NCBI RefSeq assembly: GCF_026341515.1
Contig: NZ_JAPEOK010000001.1
Location: 1 to 64,000 of the forward strand
DNA: 64,000 nt
Direction of reading: 5' to 3'
Origin: Streptomyces sp. NBC_00878
Lineage (GTDB): Bacteria; Actinomycetota; Actinomycetes; Streptomycetales; Streptomycetaceae
Notes under the pieces: model-generated
Database searches by the model: none
Told to the model about the DNA's origin: nothing
What the model saw: the letters and a program-made list of their open reading frames with translations, nothing else
In this document: one piece after another, positions 1-8,818 of the stretch
How the letters are laid out: each line of letters opens with the position of its first letter
How positions within the stretch are numbered: the first letter of the stretch is position 1
Program-made: the position numbers and the translations under genes

Positions 1-182
1 CGGCGGACAAGCTGCTGATCAAGCCAACGGGGTGGGCCAGGCCGACGCCGACGTCCGGCAGACAACTCGGGCGCACGGCAGGCTGCAACGAACCGCCAAT
101 TACCTTGTGGGTCATGCCGGAACGTCGGCGCCGAGCCTGGCGGCAGCCCAACCCAGGCCGCAGCTCGACTATCACAGTTACC

Positions 183-1299
183 TTCTATTGATCCGAAACT
201 CAAAGGGTTCTATTCGAGGGTGCAGCGGACGTGGGGTCCGCCGAAGTAGCCGCGGACGATGTGTGGCTGACGCTGGCGGCGGTGGAAGAACCGGCGGGTC
301 TCGGCGGCGAGTTGAGCCTGGTCACGGGCCCGGCTGTGCATGGGCAGGCTCCGTTTGAGGTCGGCGTTGACCAGCTCGTCGGGGTTCAGCTCCGGCGAGT
401 ACGACGGCAGGAAATGCCGTTCGATGCGGTCCGGGTGCTCGGCCAGCCAGGCGCGGACCTTGCGGGAGCGGTGCGCGGAGTGGCCGTCCACGACGAGGTG
501 CACCTTGCGGTCGAAGTGGCCTACGAGCCGGTCCAGGAAGCGGCACATGACGTCGGCGTCGAAGGTCTCGGTGAACACCATGAAGTGCATGCGGCCCTTG
601 GTGCTGATCGCGGACATCGCGTTCACCGAGAACCGGTTGCCTGTGCGGCGGACGACCGGGGTGCACCCCTTGGCGCCCCAGGTACGGCCGGTGACCTGGT
701 CGGAGCGGATGCCGACCTGGTCGGCGAAGAACACCTCTGCGCCCTCGACCTTTGCCCTGGCCCGGATCGCCGGCCAGGTCTCCTCCCGCCAGACGCGGAC
801 CGCTTCCGCGTCCTGCTCGACGGCCCGCTTGTCCGGGCGCTGGAAGGACAGCCCCCACCGGCGCAGATACTTGCCCACCCCCTGCTCGGTCAGCCGCACC
901 CAGTACAGCTTCGCGATCAGGTCCCCCACCCCGCCCCGCGTCCACAGCTGCCCGGCCAGCCCCAGGTCACAAGGACGGTGATCCAGTACGGCCTGCCGGA
1001 TCGCCTGCTGCTCGACCACATCGAGAACCTGATGCTCGCCGACCCGGCGCCCACGCGGCCGGGCCACGAGCGCGTCGCGCCCGCCTGCCAGCCACTTCGC
1101 CCACCAGTCGTCCACGGCCTTAAGCGAGACCTGGAACACCTCAGCGACATCCTCGCGAGTCCGGCCCGCCACCAATGCGGCCACCGCCCGCAGTCGAAGG
1201 GCCTCCTGCGCCGACGGCGACAACTGCCGTGCGTCCCCCACCAGTTCCCTCACGCAGGGACCAACGACCCAGAACACCAACCGTTTCGGATCAATAGAA
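183..1299. mobile_element. IS630-type insertion sequence bounded by 17-bp inverted repeats
   Basis: The element carries one transposase on the minus strand. Its ends are a perfect inverted repeat: TTCTATTGATCCGAAAC at 183-199, and its reverse complement at 1283-1299. The span of about 1.1 kb fits IS630 elements. I did not find a clean TA duplication on both sides, although a TA lies two bases outside the left repeat, so the exact outer ends are uncertain. It lies beside a second IS, which marks the left edge of the window as an insertion hot spot. Confidence 0.75.
210..1277 (-). CDS. IS630 family transposase
   Basis: This is a DDE transposase that moves the surrounding IS. The N-terminal third is a helix-turn-helix region (around RTREDVAEVFQVSLKAVDDW). 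The catalytic core shows the expected acidic residues: FADQVGIRSD, VVDGHSAHRS, and LPSYSPELNPDELVNADLK, with the last carrying the Asn-Pro-x-Glu type motif of this family. A longer ORF runs to 1364, but that would begin outside the right inverted repeat. I therefore place the start at a GTG inside the element (1277; GTG at 1253 is an alternative). No convincing ribosome binding site decides between them. The reading frame has no stop, so it may still be active. Confidence 0.8.
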   Translation of the reverse strand: MFWVVGPCVRELVGDARQLSPSAQEALRLRAVAALVAGRTREDVAEVFQVSLKAVDDWWAKWLAGGRDALVARPRGRRVGEHQVLDVVEQQAIRQAVLDHRPCDLGLAGQLWTRGGVGDLIAKLYWVRLTEQGVGKYLRRWGLSFQRPDKRAVEQDAEAVRVWREETWPAIRARAKVEGAEVFFADQVGIRSDQVTGRTWGAKGCTPVVRRTGNRFSVNAMSAISTKGRMHFMVFTETFDADVMCRFLDRLVGHFDRKVHLVVDGHSAHRSRKVRAWLAEHPDRIERHFLPSYSPELNPDELVNADLKRSLPMHSRARDQAQLAAETRRFFHRRQRQPHIVRGYFGGPHVRCTLE

Positions 1300-1371
1300 G
1301 CGACGCATTGCCTCGCGGCGAGCCGCTTGGTGCCGTTCAACCATGCCGACGCTGCCGCAGGCACAGCTCAC

Positions 1372-2355
1372 CTAGACGAGTCATTCCGATGTGATCAGTG
1401 GTCGTAGGCGATCAGGGATCGCAGGACCGGCTGGCCGGTCTTGTGGTTGTGCCAGATTGCGGCGGCCATCGCGAGGATGCGCTGAGCGACGCGGACGGCG
1501 ACGCCCTCGAAGGTCCGGCCGCCGTGCTGTTCCAGGTCGAGCTGGCCCTTGAGGGTGTCGTTGACCGACTCGATCAGCTGCCGCACCGACTTCAGCAGGG
1601 ACTCGCCCCTGCGCTTCTTCTCACGCTTGAACGACGGCCGCAGCAACTCCGCGCCCCGGAAGGCCAGATCGGCCTCGAACTCCCTGGAGGCGAAGCCTTT
1701 GTCTGCGATGACCAGCAGGCCCGGCCGATCCGTGGCCAGGTGCGGCTCGCGGTCCAGCATCGCCGACAGCACCTCCCGCTCGTCCATCTTCGGGTTCGCC
1801 AGCGCCCACAGGACGGGCATCCCGGTCGGGGTGCACACCAGGAACAGGCGCAGGCCCCAGAAGAACCGGCTGTGGCTGGCGCAGTACCCGTATCCGGCCC
1901 AGCCGGCCAGGTCCGACCGCTTCACCGTCGACCGCGAGCGACCGCACTCCACCGGTGTGGAGTCGACGATCCAATGGTTGTCGAACCAGAAGTCCGTGTC
2001 GACGGCCAGCAGCCGTATTGCCTTCTTGACCAGCGGCAACGCGGCCCTCAGCCGCTTGTTCCAGCCCGGCTGCCTGGGCACATACGGGAACATCCCGCCC
2101 AAGCGGGAGTCCACGAACCGCAGCCACCGCGACTCCGAAGTGAAGCCCAGCAACGCCTGCGCGACAGCGAGGCAGACAAGCTCGGAATCCGTCAGCTGCG
2201 GCGGTCGGCCCAGCCACCGGGTACCCCCGATCTCGTCGTCGATCTTCACGTACAGTGCGGTCAGCAGGGCGTCCAGGTTGTTCGTCACACAACGATCTTG
2301 GACGCCCTGTCCGCGTTCCCGGACACACCGTCAGCATTCGGAATGACTCGTCTAG
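1372..2355. mobile_element. IS982-type insertion sequence with 18-bp perfect inverted repeats
   Basis: CTAGACGAGTCATTCCGA at 1372-1389 is repeated inverted at 2338-2355 and encloses a single transposase gene. The total of 984 bp matches the usual length of about 1 kb for this family. The adjacent flanks (ctcac and ctttg) do not form an obvious target duplication. The element begins only about 70 bp from the end of the neighbouring IS630-type element, so the two are nearly back to back. Confidence 0.85.
1395..2288 (-). CDS. IS982 family transposase
   Basis: The 297-aa protein is full length for IS982 transposases. The N-terminus (MTNNLDALLTALYVKIDD) and the core WIVDSTPVECGRSR are characteristic. 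Further catalytic-region motifs are VIADKGFAS and RQLIESVNDTLKGQLDLE. The start ATG lies close to the right inverted repeat and the stop lies just inside the left repeat, as expected for a single-gene IS. No frameshift or internal stop is seen, so it appears intact. Confidence 0.88.
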   Translation of the reverse strand: MTNNLDALLTALYVKIDDEIGGTRWLGRPPQLTDSELVCLAVAQALLGFTSESRWLRFVDSRLGGMFPYVPRQPGWNKRLRAALPLVKKAIRLLAVDTDFWFDNHWIVDSTPVECGRSRSTVKRSDLAGWAGYGYCASHSRFFWGLRLFLVCTPTGMPVLWALANPKMDEREVLSAMLDREPHLATDRPGLLVIADKGFASREFEADLAFRGAELLRPSFKREKKRRGESLLKSVRQLIESVNDTLKGQLDLEQHGGRTFEGVAVRVAQRILAMAAAIWHNHKTGQPVLRSLIAYDH

Positions 2356-2360
2356 CTTTG

Positions 2361-2633
2361 TCATTGGTTTGATGGCCCCTTCTTCCGCTCCGCCTCGACG
2401 CTCACCGGTTCGCCGGCTTCGCCGATCTGAAGGGACCATTCCCCGCCGCGCACCCGATGCCTGGCCTTCACGCAGCGGCCGCTGCTCACCAATCCATCGG
2501 CTACCGCAGCCATAGTCCTTCGCTGCTCTCGGGCCAGCGCTACCCGTCCCCGAACTCGGACTGTCAGCGCACCCAGTCCCACCAGGCCGCTGACCGCCGC
2601 CAAGAGCTCACCCGGACCCACCGATTCGATCAC
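2361..2633 (-). CDS. Hypothetical small protein with N-terminal hydrophobic helix
   Basis: This is a 90-aa ORF with a GTG start that I do not recognise. The first 25 residues (ELLAAVSGLVGLGALTV) could form one membrane helix. They are followed by a very basic stretch and a charged C-terminus. It ends six bases outside the right repeat of the IS982-type element, so the IS inserted just downstream. Codon use looks coding-like, but there is no family match I can name. It may be a real small membrane protein or a chance ORF. Confidence 0.35.
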   Translation of the reverse strand: MIESVGPGELLAAVSGLVGLGALTVRVRGRVALAREQRRTMAAVADGLVSSGRCVKARHRVRGGEWSLQIGEAGEPVSVEAERKKGPSNQ

Positions 2634-2925
2634 CTGGTACCACCGCCTCGTCCCAACCGACCAGCCTTACGTGCTTCATCGGTTGGACTCAGCACAACGG
2701 GTACCTGTCGCCGGAATTTTGGGCAGAGCCTGTTGATCTGCGGTCGGTGAGGCAGGTGTTGTCTTCGAGTGCGGGGGTTCCTGGAGCCTTGGCTGATCGC
2801 GCTATCGGTCCTGACGGATGCGCGAATGCGTGCACGCAGTGCTCTGAGGGTTGGACGGTGAAGGCCTGCACCTTCACCTTCAGCAAAGCGACTCTGAGCC
2901 CAACCTCAACTCACTCGACACACTG

Positions 2926-3125
2926 AACTTGACGGAGAAGACGCCGGGTGGGACACCCGAGAGACGCTGAACGTCACACTGGTCCGGCCCGAACTGGTCG
3001 TGGAAGTCGGCATCGACGTCGCCCGCGACACCTCCGGCCGGTGGCGCCACCCCGCACGCTGGCACCGCGCACGCCCCGACCTCTCCCCCGCCGACATCCC
3101 CCGCCTGACGTCACCGCCGCGCTGA
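2926..3125 (+). pseudogene. ATP-dependent DNA ligase, C-terminal remnant
   Basis: Read in the frame ending with TGA at 3123-3125, the sequence gives LNVTLVRPELVVEVGIDVA, then DTSGRWRHPARWHRARPDLS. These match the OB-fold tail of actinobacterial ATP-dependent DNA ligases, including the usual RxRHPxRWxRxRPDL pattern. The nucleotidyltransferase domain with its catalytic lysine is missing, because upstream sequence shows no ligase homology. This is a 3' fragment of a lost gene and not functional. No start codon belongs to it. Confidence 0.6.
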
Positions 3126-3339
3126 CGGCGGCGCAGCGCGGAGGCGCGGCGGTGACGCGCAACACGAGCGAGCGCGCCCCGATCCCCGGCAGCGTCCGCG
3201 CCGCCCATCCCGCCCCCTCCCTCACCTCAACTCCAGCCAGGGACATGGGCGAAAGCAGCCGCAACGGGGATGTCGGCCTCCCGACCACGCAGAAATGGCG
3301 TACTGACCTGCACAGATGCGAGAGGGGATCTACAGGTCC

Positions 3340-3399
3340 CGCAACGCTCAGCGCAACATCCGGCGCAACACTTGTCGCAACACCCAGCGCAACCTGAAG
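3340..3399 (+). repeat. Five tandem 12-bp repeats (CGCAACnnnnnn)
   Basis: Five consecutive 12-bp units begin with CGCAAC at 3340, 3352, 3364, 3376 and 3388. The second half of each unit varies. In the plus frame from the ATG at 3316 the array encodes an Arg-Asn-x-x repeat (RNAQRNIRRNTCRNTQRNLK). In another frame it gives cysteine-rich noise. Because the 12-bp period is a multiple of three and the first two codons are constant, this may be a fragment of a repeat-containing coding region, but no full gene is recognisable. The rest of 3126-3476 shows nothing I can support. Confidence 0.6.
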
Positions 3400-3476
3400 T
3401 GTTGTGGTGGTGTCGCGGCAGGGCCGGTGCGTGTACACGTTTGGTCGGCTGGGCCTTGGGACGCGGGGCGGGCGAG

Positions 3477-4598
3477 TTATCGGGTTCGCAGGGTGGCGTG
3501 CAGCGGTGTGGCCGGCTGGAGCTGCAGTCCGGCTGTGGGTGTCGGGTCGCCTTCGATGTCCAGGTGGAAGCGCTGGGCAAGTGTGGCGAGGACGAGTGCT
3601 GTCTCTACCAGCGCGAACCGTGCGCCGAGGCAGGCGCGCTGGCCGCCTCCGAACGGGAACCAGGCGTGCGGAGGCGTGGTCTGTTCGGGGCCGGCGTCCC
3701 AGCGTTGGGGGCGGAGGCCGTGGGCCGCGGATGCCGACAGGAGGTACCAGGTCCAGGTCAGCGCCGTGGATGTGGTCTCGTGGCCGCCGATCCAGAGGGT
3801 GACGGCTTCGTCGCGTACCTGCGTGGTGGTCAGCGGCCGGCCTTCTTCGTCGTGGGCTGCAAGCAGTCTGCTCAGCAGGTCCTCAGCGCTGCCGTGTCCG
3901 TCCCCTGCTGCCTGGCGGGCGTGGATGAGCCGGTCGATCTCGTTGTCGATTGTCGCGACGGCGGCGAGCAGGCGCCGCCGGGCGTGGGTGCGCACCCACG
4001 GCGGCAGGAAGAGCCCGATCCCCCGTAGTTCGGCGCCGATCCCCTGTCCTGCCTGCGTCATCGCGTCACCCAGCGCGCGGGCCTGTTGTCCGAGGTCGTT
4101 GCCGAACAGCGTGCGGACCACGATCCGCTGGGAGAGCAGCGACATCTGGCGCAGCACATCGACGCGGCTCCCGTCTCGCCAGTGGTCGGCGAGCGCCGCC
4201 GCGCAGTCGACCATCGCTGTCGCGTATCGGCGTACCTGGCGGGGCCGGACCGTGAGTTGGACCATGGATCGCTTGCGACGCCATTCGGCTCCTTGGCTGC
4301 GCATGACGCTGTTGCCGATCAGTCGTTTGAACGCCCAGCCGGCGTCCAGAGTCTCGTAGCGTCGCTCGTCGGCTCCGAGCAGTTCCGCGATGCGCTCGGG
4401 GTGCGCGAGGAAGAGAATCCGCATCGGGCCGAGCGACCAGGTCACCGCGTCCCCGTAGTCGTCGCGCAGACGTTCCAGGAATGCCAAGGGGTCACGCCCG
4501 AAGGCGGGCAGGTTTCCCAGCAGCGGCAGTCCGTGCGGGCCGGCAACGGGGCGGAAGGGATGGGTGAGCACTCCTGGCCAACGAGCCGCGCCTGGCAC
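3477..4598 (-). pseudogene. Cytochrome P450 with internal deletion removing the K-helix
   Basis: The 373-aa frame starts like a fatty-acid/terpene-type bacterial P450 (proline-rich start, GLPLLGNLPAFGRDPLAFLE). It contains the I-helix (TLWIGGHETTSTALTW) and the heme-binding loop (FPFGGGQRACLG with the cysteine ligand). Between them the sequence jumps from WYLLSASAAHG straight to LRPQRWDAG. About 80 residues, including the ExxR K-helix and the meander, are absent although the frame is kept. Intact family members are about 450 aa. Without ExxR the enzyme should not bind heme properly, so I call it a pseudogene. The start is uncertain (GTG at 4571 is an alternative). It is unrelated to the Oxy P450s further right. 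Confidence 0.65.
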
Positions 4599-4700
4599 GG
4601 TTGCGCCACAAGGAAAGCAGCGCCGCAGTTCAGAGACAGGTTGCTGCCGCGTGTCGGCGGCCGGGGCGCCGGCCCACCATCACCGGCGGCTATCGAACTC

Positions 4701-4841
4701 ATGAGCGCTCTGGAGAATGAGTTCGGCGTGCAAATCTCCAACGGCGATGCCCAGGAGATCAGAAATGGCAAGGATGTGCTTGCGGCGATCGAATTGGCCA
4801 GGCAGCGGAAGTATTCGGCGTCCCCGACCGCGCTCATCTGA
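4701..4841 (+). pseudogene. Acyl carrier protein, C-terminal fragment
   Basis: The frame reads SPAAIELMSALENEFGVQIS, then NGDAQEIRNGKDVLAAIELA, and ends at 4841. This aligns with helices II-IV of acyl carrier proteins. The serine just before PAAIELM sits where the phosphopantetheine serine should be, but the usual DSL is changed to PSP and the whole first helix is missing. The fragment abuts the start of the broken P450 and points away from it. It is probably a leftover of a fatty-acid or polyketide ACP gene and not functional. Confidence 0.55.
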
Positions 4842-5202
4842 CGGGGTGTGGCGCAGGCCGGGGGACGACGACTCCGACTCCTTCACGCACCCACCGCCCG
4901 CTCGGTGCGCCGTGGTCGGCCCAGTGCCGCTGGCTGCCGTCCCACCAACTGCGTACAGCTTCGAGTCGTCGCCGATGACAAAGGTGTACAGCCGCTGGGC
5001 CGCGCCCGGGGTGTCCCGGACCGTGACGGAGCCGACCTTTTCGAGGATGGTGCGCCCCGCTGGTACACCGTGCTCGCTCCATTGCCACGCGGCGAGGTTC
5101 GTCCCCACGGGTGAGGTGCGGGGATAATGGCGGATTTCACCGCGGCGGGAGGAAATGATCAAGTGCCGGAGTCTACTCGATGGGGCTGCGGCCGGGGCGT
5201 CC
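4840..5202 (-). pseudogene. Lectin-like WxW-HGxP repeat protein, frameshifted fragment
   Basis: On the minus strand one frame gives AAWQWSEHGVPAGRT and LYTFVIGDDSKLYAV. The next frame continues with SWWDGSQRHWADHGAPSGRW before a stop. Joined, these form two copies of a W-x-W/H-W-x2-HG-x-P repeat of the kind seen in tachylectin- or sugar-binding beta-propeller proteins. A frameshift separates the two copies and the N-terminal part is absent. It is a degraded 3' piece with no likely product. Confidence 0.4.
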
Positions 5203-5239
5203 ATATCGCGCCCTGGTATCGAATGAAGGACTGGGACCG

Positions 5240-5443
5240 ATGGCAACAGGCACTGTGAAGTGGTTCAACCCCGACAAGGGCTATGGCTACATCAGTCAGG
5301 ACGATGGCGGCGCGGACGTGTTCGTGCACTTCTCGGCCATCCAGACCAACGGATACAGGAGTCTGGAAGAGAACCAGCGGGTGGAATTCGAGGTCAGTCA
5401 GGGGCAGAAGGGTCCGCAAGCGGAAATGGTCCGCCCCTTTTAA
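5240..5443 (+). CDS. Cold-shock protein, CspA family
   Basis: A 67-aa single cold-shock domain that binds single-stranded RNA or DNA and acts in the cytoplasm as an RNA chaperone. Both nucleic-acid motifs are present: RNP1-like KGYGYIS and RNP2-like VFVHFSAI. The start [10 protein letters not shown] is the standard one, so the longer upstream ORF is ignored. The length is typical. It stands alone, between degraded genes on its left and a convergent nicotinamidase on its right. Many actinomycetes carry several copies, so this may be an accessory paralogue. Confidence 0.92.
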   Translation: MATGTVKWFNPDKGYGYISQDDGGADVFVHFSAIQTNGYRSLEENQRVEFEVSQGQKGPQAEMVRPF

Positions 5444-5537
5444 TCCCCGGAAGGCGCGCTCCATGGGTCGGCAGAGGCTGCGGCAGGCCCTGTGGGGCCT
5501 GCCGGTGGCTGGTGGTCCTGGACGACGTCGCCCGGTG

Positions 5538-6140
5538 TCAGGACTGTTCCGGTACCGGTGCCTTGCCGGATACCGCAATACCGGCCTGGCGGAAGTCGTT
5601 CACGGCGGCAGCTGTCGTGTGCGGGGCAACTCCGACCGAGTAGTCCAGGCGTACGCGCGTACGGAAGCCTGCTGCGACGGCATCCAGGGCGGTCGCACGC
5701 ACGCAGTGGTCCGTCGCGATGCCCACCACGTCGACCTTCTTGACCTCGCGGGCGCGCAGCCAGTCCGCGAGGGGGGTTCCTTCTTCGTCGGCTCCTTCGA
5801 AGCCGCTCTTGGAGGCGCTGTGGGCGCCTTTGTAGAAGACGGCGTCGATCTTTCCGCCGGTGACGGCGGGGGCGAAGTGGGGGTGGAATTCGCTGCCTTC
5901 GTTTCCTGCCACGCAGTGGACGGGGAAGCTGTCCTTGAAGTCGGGGGTCTGGGAGAAGTGGCCTCCCGGGTCGATGTGGTGGTCGCGGGTGGCGACGATG
6001 TACTGGTAGTCACGGCCAGCGGTCTGTTCCACCAGGTCGGCGATCTTGGTCGCGATCCGTGCACCGCCCGGTACGGGGATACTGCCTCCTTCGCAGAAAT
6101 CGTTCTGCACGTCCACGACGATCAAGCCTCGGCTCACCAT
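5538..6140 (-). CDS. pncA: Nicotinamidase / isochorismatase-fold amidase
   Basis: The 200-aa protein converts nicotinamide to nicotinate in NAD salvage. It has the PncA signature: GLIVVDVQNDFCEGGS with the catalytic aspartate, the metal-site DHHIDPGGHF segment, and GIATDHCVRATALDA with the nucleophilic cysteine after a catalytic lysine region. The length is normal. I use the ATG at 6140; a GTG two codons upstream is possible. It is monocistronic, with its 3' end facing the cold-shock gene. All active-site residues I can see are intact. Confidence 0.9.
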   Translation of the reverse strand: MVSRGLIVVDVQNDFCEGGSIPVPGGARIATKIADLVEQTAGRDYQYIVATRDHHIDPGGHFSQTPDFKDSFPVHCVAGNEGSEFHPHFAPAVTGGKIDAVFYKGAHSASKSGFEGADEEGTPLADWLRAREVKKVDVVGIATDHCVRATALDAVAAGFRTRVRLDYSVGVAPHTTAAAVNDFRQAGIAVSGKAPVPEQS

Positions 6141-6219
6141 GACCACCCTTCATCAGACGGAACAACCCCCTGCGTTCTACCCGCCCTCGCACACCCCCGG
6201 GGACCAAAAGCGGCTGGGC

Positions 6220-6492
6220 TCACCCGCACGGCCCAGGGGCTTCGCCGCAGGAACGATTCGCACCCGCCGAAGGCCATGCCGCGCCCGGGGTCGCTGCCAG
6301 CGGGCCGTCGGACAAATTGGCACCGGCGTTCCAGTGGCGGAAGGCGTCCCGGTCGTAGCCGTCCCGGGACTCCGTCCCCATAGGCAGGTTGGCGACGGCT
6401 TCGGTCAAAGGAAGCGTCTGTGCCGCGTGGGCGGGCGCTGAGACAGGGAGGGGCAGGACAGTGAGGGAGGCGGCGGCCAGGCCGCGCAGCAC
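6220..6492 (-). pseudogene. Secreted HNH nuclease (DUF1524-like), N-terminal fragment
   Basis: From a GTG at 6492 the frame encodes a signal peptide (LRGLAAASLTVLPLPVSAPA, then HAA), followed by LTEAVANLPMGTESRDGYD and RDAFRHWN. This is the start of a common family of secreted actinobacterial HNH nucleases. The homology ends there: the sequence runs into unrelated residues and stops at 90 aa, well short of the HNH core. A C-terminal fragment of the same family lies at about 20.7-20.9 kb on the same strand. The ATG at 6508 is in another frame, which suggests a small indel in the leader as well. Confidence 0.5.
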
Positions 6493-6828
6493 GGCTTTTG
6501 AGCATGACCTGATGATAGGACCCGCGACGGGGCGCAATCGCCTGTTTGCCCAGTGCGCCGCCCGTGTGGGTGCAATGGTCATACCGGACCAGGTATGGAT
6601 CACCCTTCCTGCGAGCCCGCCCCTGATCTCCAAGGGCGGGCCTTGAAGTACGCACTCGGGACGGTGAAGACCGCGCTGCGGCCGGGCCCTCGCCGCAACT
6701 CCCAGCTCCCGATGAGGCTTGAGCGCGTGCCATCGAAGTCTGAGCAACCACCCGTGGGGTGACAGAACTGTCCTGGGGCACCGCCGTATGCGGCGACCCC
6801 AGGACGCCCGCGACCGCCTTCGTGGCTG
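6493..6828. other. No supported gene in this 336-bp stretch
   Basis: ORFs crossing this interval are shadows without recognisable motifs. I see no inverted repeats or RNA structure worth calling. Confidence 0.5.
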
Positions 6829-7017
6829 CTAGAAGTCCTGCTGGGCGCTGGTGACCTGGATGTTGTCGGCGCTGGTGTTGCCTTCCGAAAGGACGGAGAC
6901 CGGGACGCGCTTGACGTTGACCAGGTTGAGGATGTCGGTGGCGTGCGCCGGCGCGGTGACTGCCAGCAGGGCGCCGCTCGCGGCGGCCACGGTGAGGATT
7001 CGAGAGGTGATCTTCAT
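6829..7017 (-). CDS. Small secreted protein, hypothetical
   Basis: A 62-aa protein with a clear Sec signal peptide (MKITSRILTVAAASGALLAV, then TAPAHA with an AxA cleavage site). The mature part is about 35 residues (TDILNLVNVKRVPVSVLSEG...). The mature peptide is not chaplin-like and has no cysteines. The function is unknown. The ATG is preceded by a weak AGG. Short exported peptides of this sort are common in Streptomyces, and the signal peptide makes it more likely to be real than a chance ORF. Confidence 0.6.
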   Translation of the reverse strand: MKITSRILTVAAASGALLAVTAPAHATDILNLVNVKRVPVSVLSEGNTSADNIQVTSAQQDF

Positions 7018-7338
7018 GACCTGCGTAACGACCGGATCATACGACCGTCACCCACAGCTCCCACCGGACATGCGGGCCTGGGACCGGCACACATACTGCG
7101 GCGCTCAGAATTCGGTGGCACGCGCATTCGCTGGCGCCGGACAGCGGAACACACTCCCTGGCACGCTGACCAGCCGTGGTCAGGGCTGGACGCGGCACGG
7201 CCGGACCGTGGTCGGGGCCATGGTCTGGTTCTAGTGGTCGGGGCGACCACCGCGAAATCTGGGTTATCCACAGGCCGGAACAGGGCCGGCGGTTCCTTCG
7301 TACGCTGCTGCCCGAATCGATCACACGGGGTGTGCGGG
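7018..7338. other. Intergenic region, nothing recognised
   Basis: About 320 bp between divergent small genes. It presumably contains the promoter of the small secreted protein on the minus strand, but I cannot pick reliable -35/-10 boxes. Confidence 0.4.
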
Positions 7339-7583
7339 ATGCGGTACGGCTTGGTGGTGGAGGAACTCGCGGTCGAGGTCATGGCCCTCCTGCCGGACCC
7401 CCGGCCCGGCAGGAGGTGCTGGCGCTCGTGGAGATCGCGCGGATGGATCCGCGGGCCTGGCCCGATGTCCGCGACCCGGGCTCCGTGGAGGAGATCCGGG
7501 AGGCGTTCGGACGGCGGTGCTGGATCCAGTTCATGCCGCATGCCGGGGCGATCGAGGTCCGTGACATCGGGTGGGTGGGCTGA
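7339..7583 (+). pseudogene. Small hypothetical protein broken by a frameshift
   Basis: The ATG at 7339 opens MRYGLVVEELAVEVMALLPD. The natural continuation (PPARQEVLALVEIARMDP, then a conserved-looking end MPHAGAIEVRDIGWVG) is in the next frame and ends at 7583. Joined, they make a compact protein of about 80 aa. The C-terminus resembles small actinobacterial proteins of the RelE/ParE-like toxin size class, but I cannot name a family. The shift lies in the C/G-rich run near 7395. A sequencing error would restore the gene. Confidence 0.4.
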
Positions 7584-7666
7584 CGCCTGGTCCCCTGCTG
7601 ACGCGAGATGCCCACGTCACTGACACGGGGTCGACCAGCCACTGACACGAGAGCGAGACAGCGGTT

Positions 7667-8601
7667 TCAGCTCAGGCGGTAGCCGAGGAGCGCGAGGCCG
7701 GCGGCCGCAGCGCGGTGCTGGTAGGCGCGCAGTCCGGGGGCGCCGGGGGGTGCGGACTCGCGGGCGTTGCGGTGCCAGTGGCCGGTGAGCGCGGCGAGGA
7801 ACGCTGTGGTGGTGTCGGGGCTGCTGGCGGTGGCGGGGTGATCGCGGAGCAGCGGGCGATGTCTGCGGGTGTGTGTCCGGCGAGGATGAGTTGCGGGGCG
7901 AGTGAGGCGGCGTCGATGCAGGCCGGGCCGGTGGTGGCGTGTGCCCAGTCCACGAAGGTCACCCCGAGGTGGTGGTCGCGGACCATGTTGTCGGCCCGCA
8001 GGTCGCCGTGGACGATGCGGTTGCCGTGGGCTAGGGCGGGCCAGGCGGCTTCCAGTTCGGCGAGCTGCGCCAGGTGGGCGCGGGCGGCGGGGGCGAGGTC
8101 GGCCGACGGGTCGGAGAGAAGTTCGTCCCAGCCGTGCAGGGCCGCCGTAGTGGAGGGTGTGGTGCTCACCGCCGCGGCGTACGGGGTCGGGGCGGGGCTG
8201 GAGGTGAGCTTGTCCAGCAGAGCCCAGGTCTGTTCGGCGTCGCCGGACTGCGGGGAGAAGTCGGGGTGCGGGCCATCGAGGTGGGCGATGACGACGGCGG
8301 TCCAGTCGGCCGCGCGGTGGATGCCCAGCAGGTCCGGGGCCGGGGCGCCGGGCGGCAGCGCATCCAGGACAGCGGCCTCGTGGACGTTGGCGGCGGTGAG
8401 CGGGTCGTCGTCGGGGGCCGCTTTGACGAAGACCCGTCGGCCGCCCTCCAGGGTGAGCGCGGCAGCCAGCTGGTGGCCGAAGCCGCCTGCAGGAGTGACC
8501 GTGTCGGTGACGGGTGCACCGAGGGCGTCTTCGAGGCGGGCGCGCAGGGGCGTGGGGACGTCGGTCCATTGCAGACGGCCGCTGGTGGGCGGTACAGGCA
8601 T
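7667..8601 (-). pseudogene. Aminoglycoside-phosphotransferase-family kinase, frameshifted near the 3' end
   Basis: The protein starts MPVPPTSGRLQW and shows an APH-type kinase: ATP-site lysine in RRVFVKAAPDDD, catalytic loop IVHGDLRADNMV, and metal-binding FVDWAHA. After ADIARCSAI the frame runs into a proline/serine string ending at 7672. The expected helical end (TTAFLAALTGHWHRN... to LALLGYRLS) is in the neighbouring frame and ends at 7667. A single indel near 7.84 kb therefore separates about 60 C-terminal residues. The substrate is unknown; such kinases act on antibiotics or small metabolites. The catalytic core is intact, so a misread base or a shortened but active enzyme is possible. 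Confidence 0.6.
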
Positions 8602-8772
8602 CGGGGCAGCTTTCAGAGGTCCGGAAAATCGGTGAGCGGGGTGATGGGGTGCGCGCCGAGCCAGACCGCGAGTCGGGCTGAGGAACGAGGTCCTCAGTGC
8701 TCCAGCTCGACGCCGGGTGCTCGTCGCCGCATCACGCGCATTCGCCTGTGTCCTCTGAGTGCAGAAGTGCAA

Positions 8773-8796
8773 AGGGGCGCCCGTAGGGGCGCCCCT
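8773..8796 (-). terminator. Strong hairpin, 10-bp perfect stem with GTAG loop
   Basis: AGGGGCGCCC (8773-8782), loop GTAG, then GGGCGCCCCT. It lies 22 bp beyond the likely stop of the HAD fragment on the minus strand and fits a GC-rich actinobacterial terminator. Confidence 0.55.
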
Positions 8797-8818
8797 CCAC
8801 TGTAGTGGTGGTGCTGGG

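Noticed and set aside
1..182. Possible coding sequence at the window start
   Set aside because: There is only a short ORF without homology or a ribosome site; nothing is supported.
231..1394. Long plus-strand ORF opposite the IS630 transposase
   Set aside because: It is a mirror of the transposase in GC-rich DNA, with no motif of its own.
3227..3580. Cysteine-rich minus-strand ORF
   Set aside because: The cysteines come only from reading the 12-bp CGCAAC repeats in the opposite strand; the rest has no homology.
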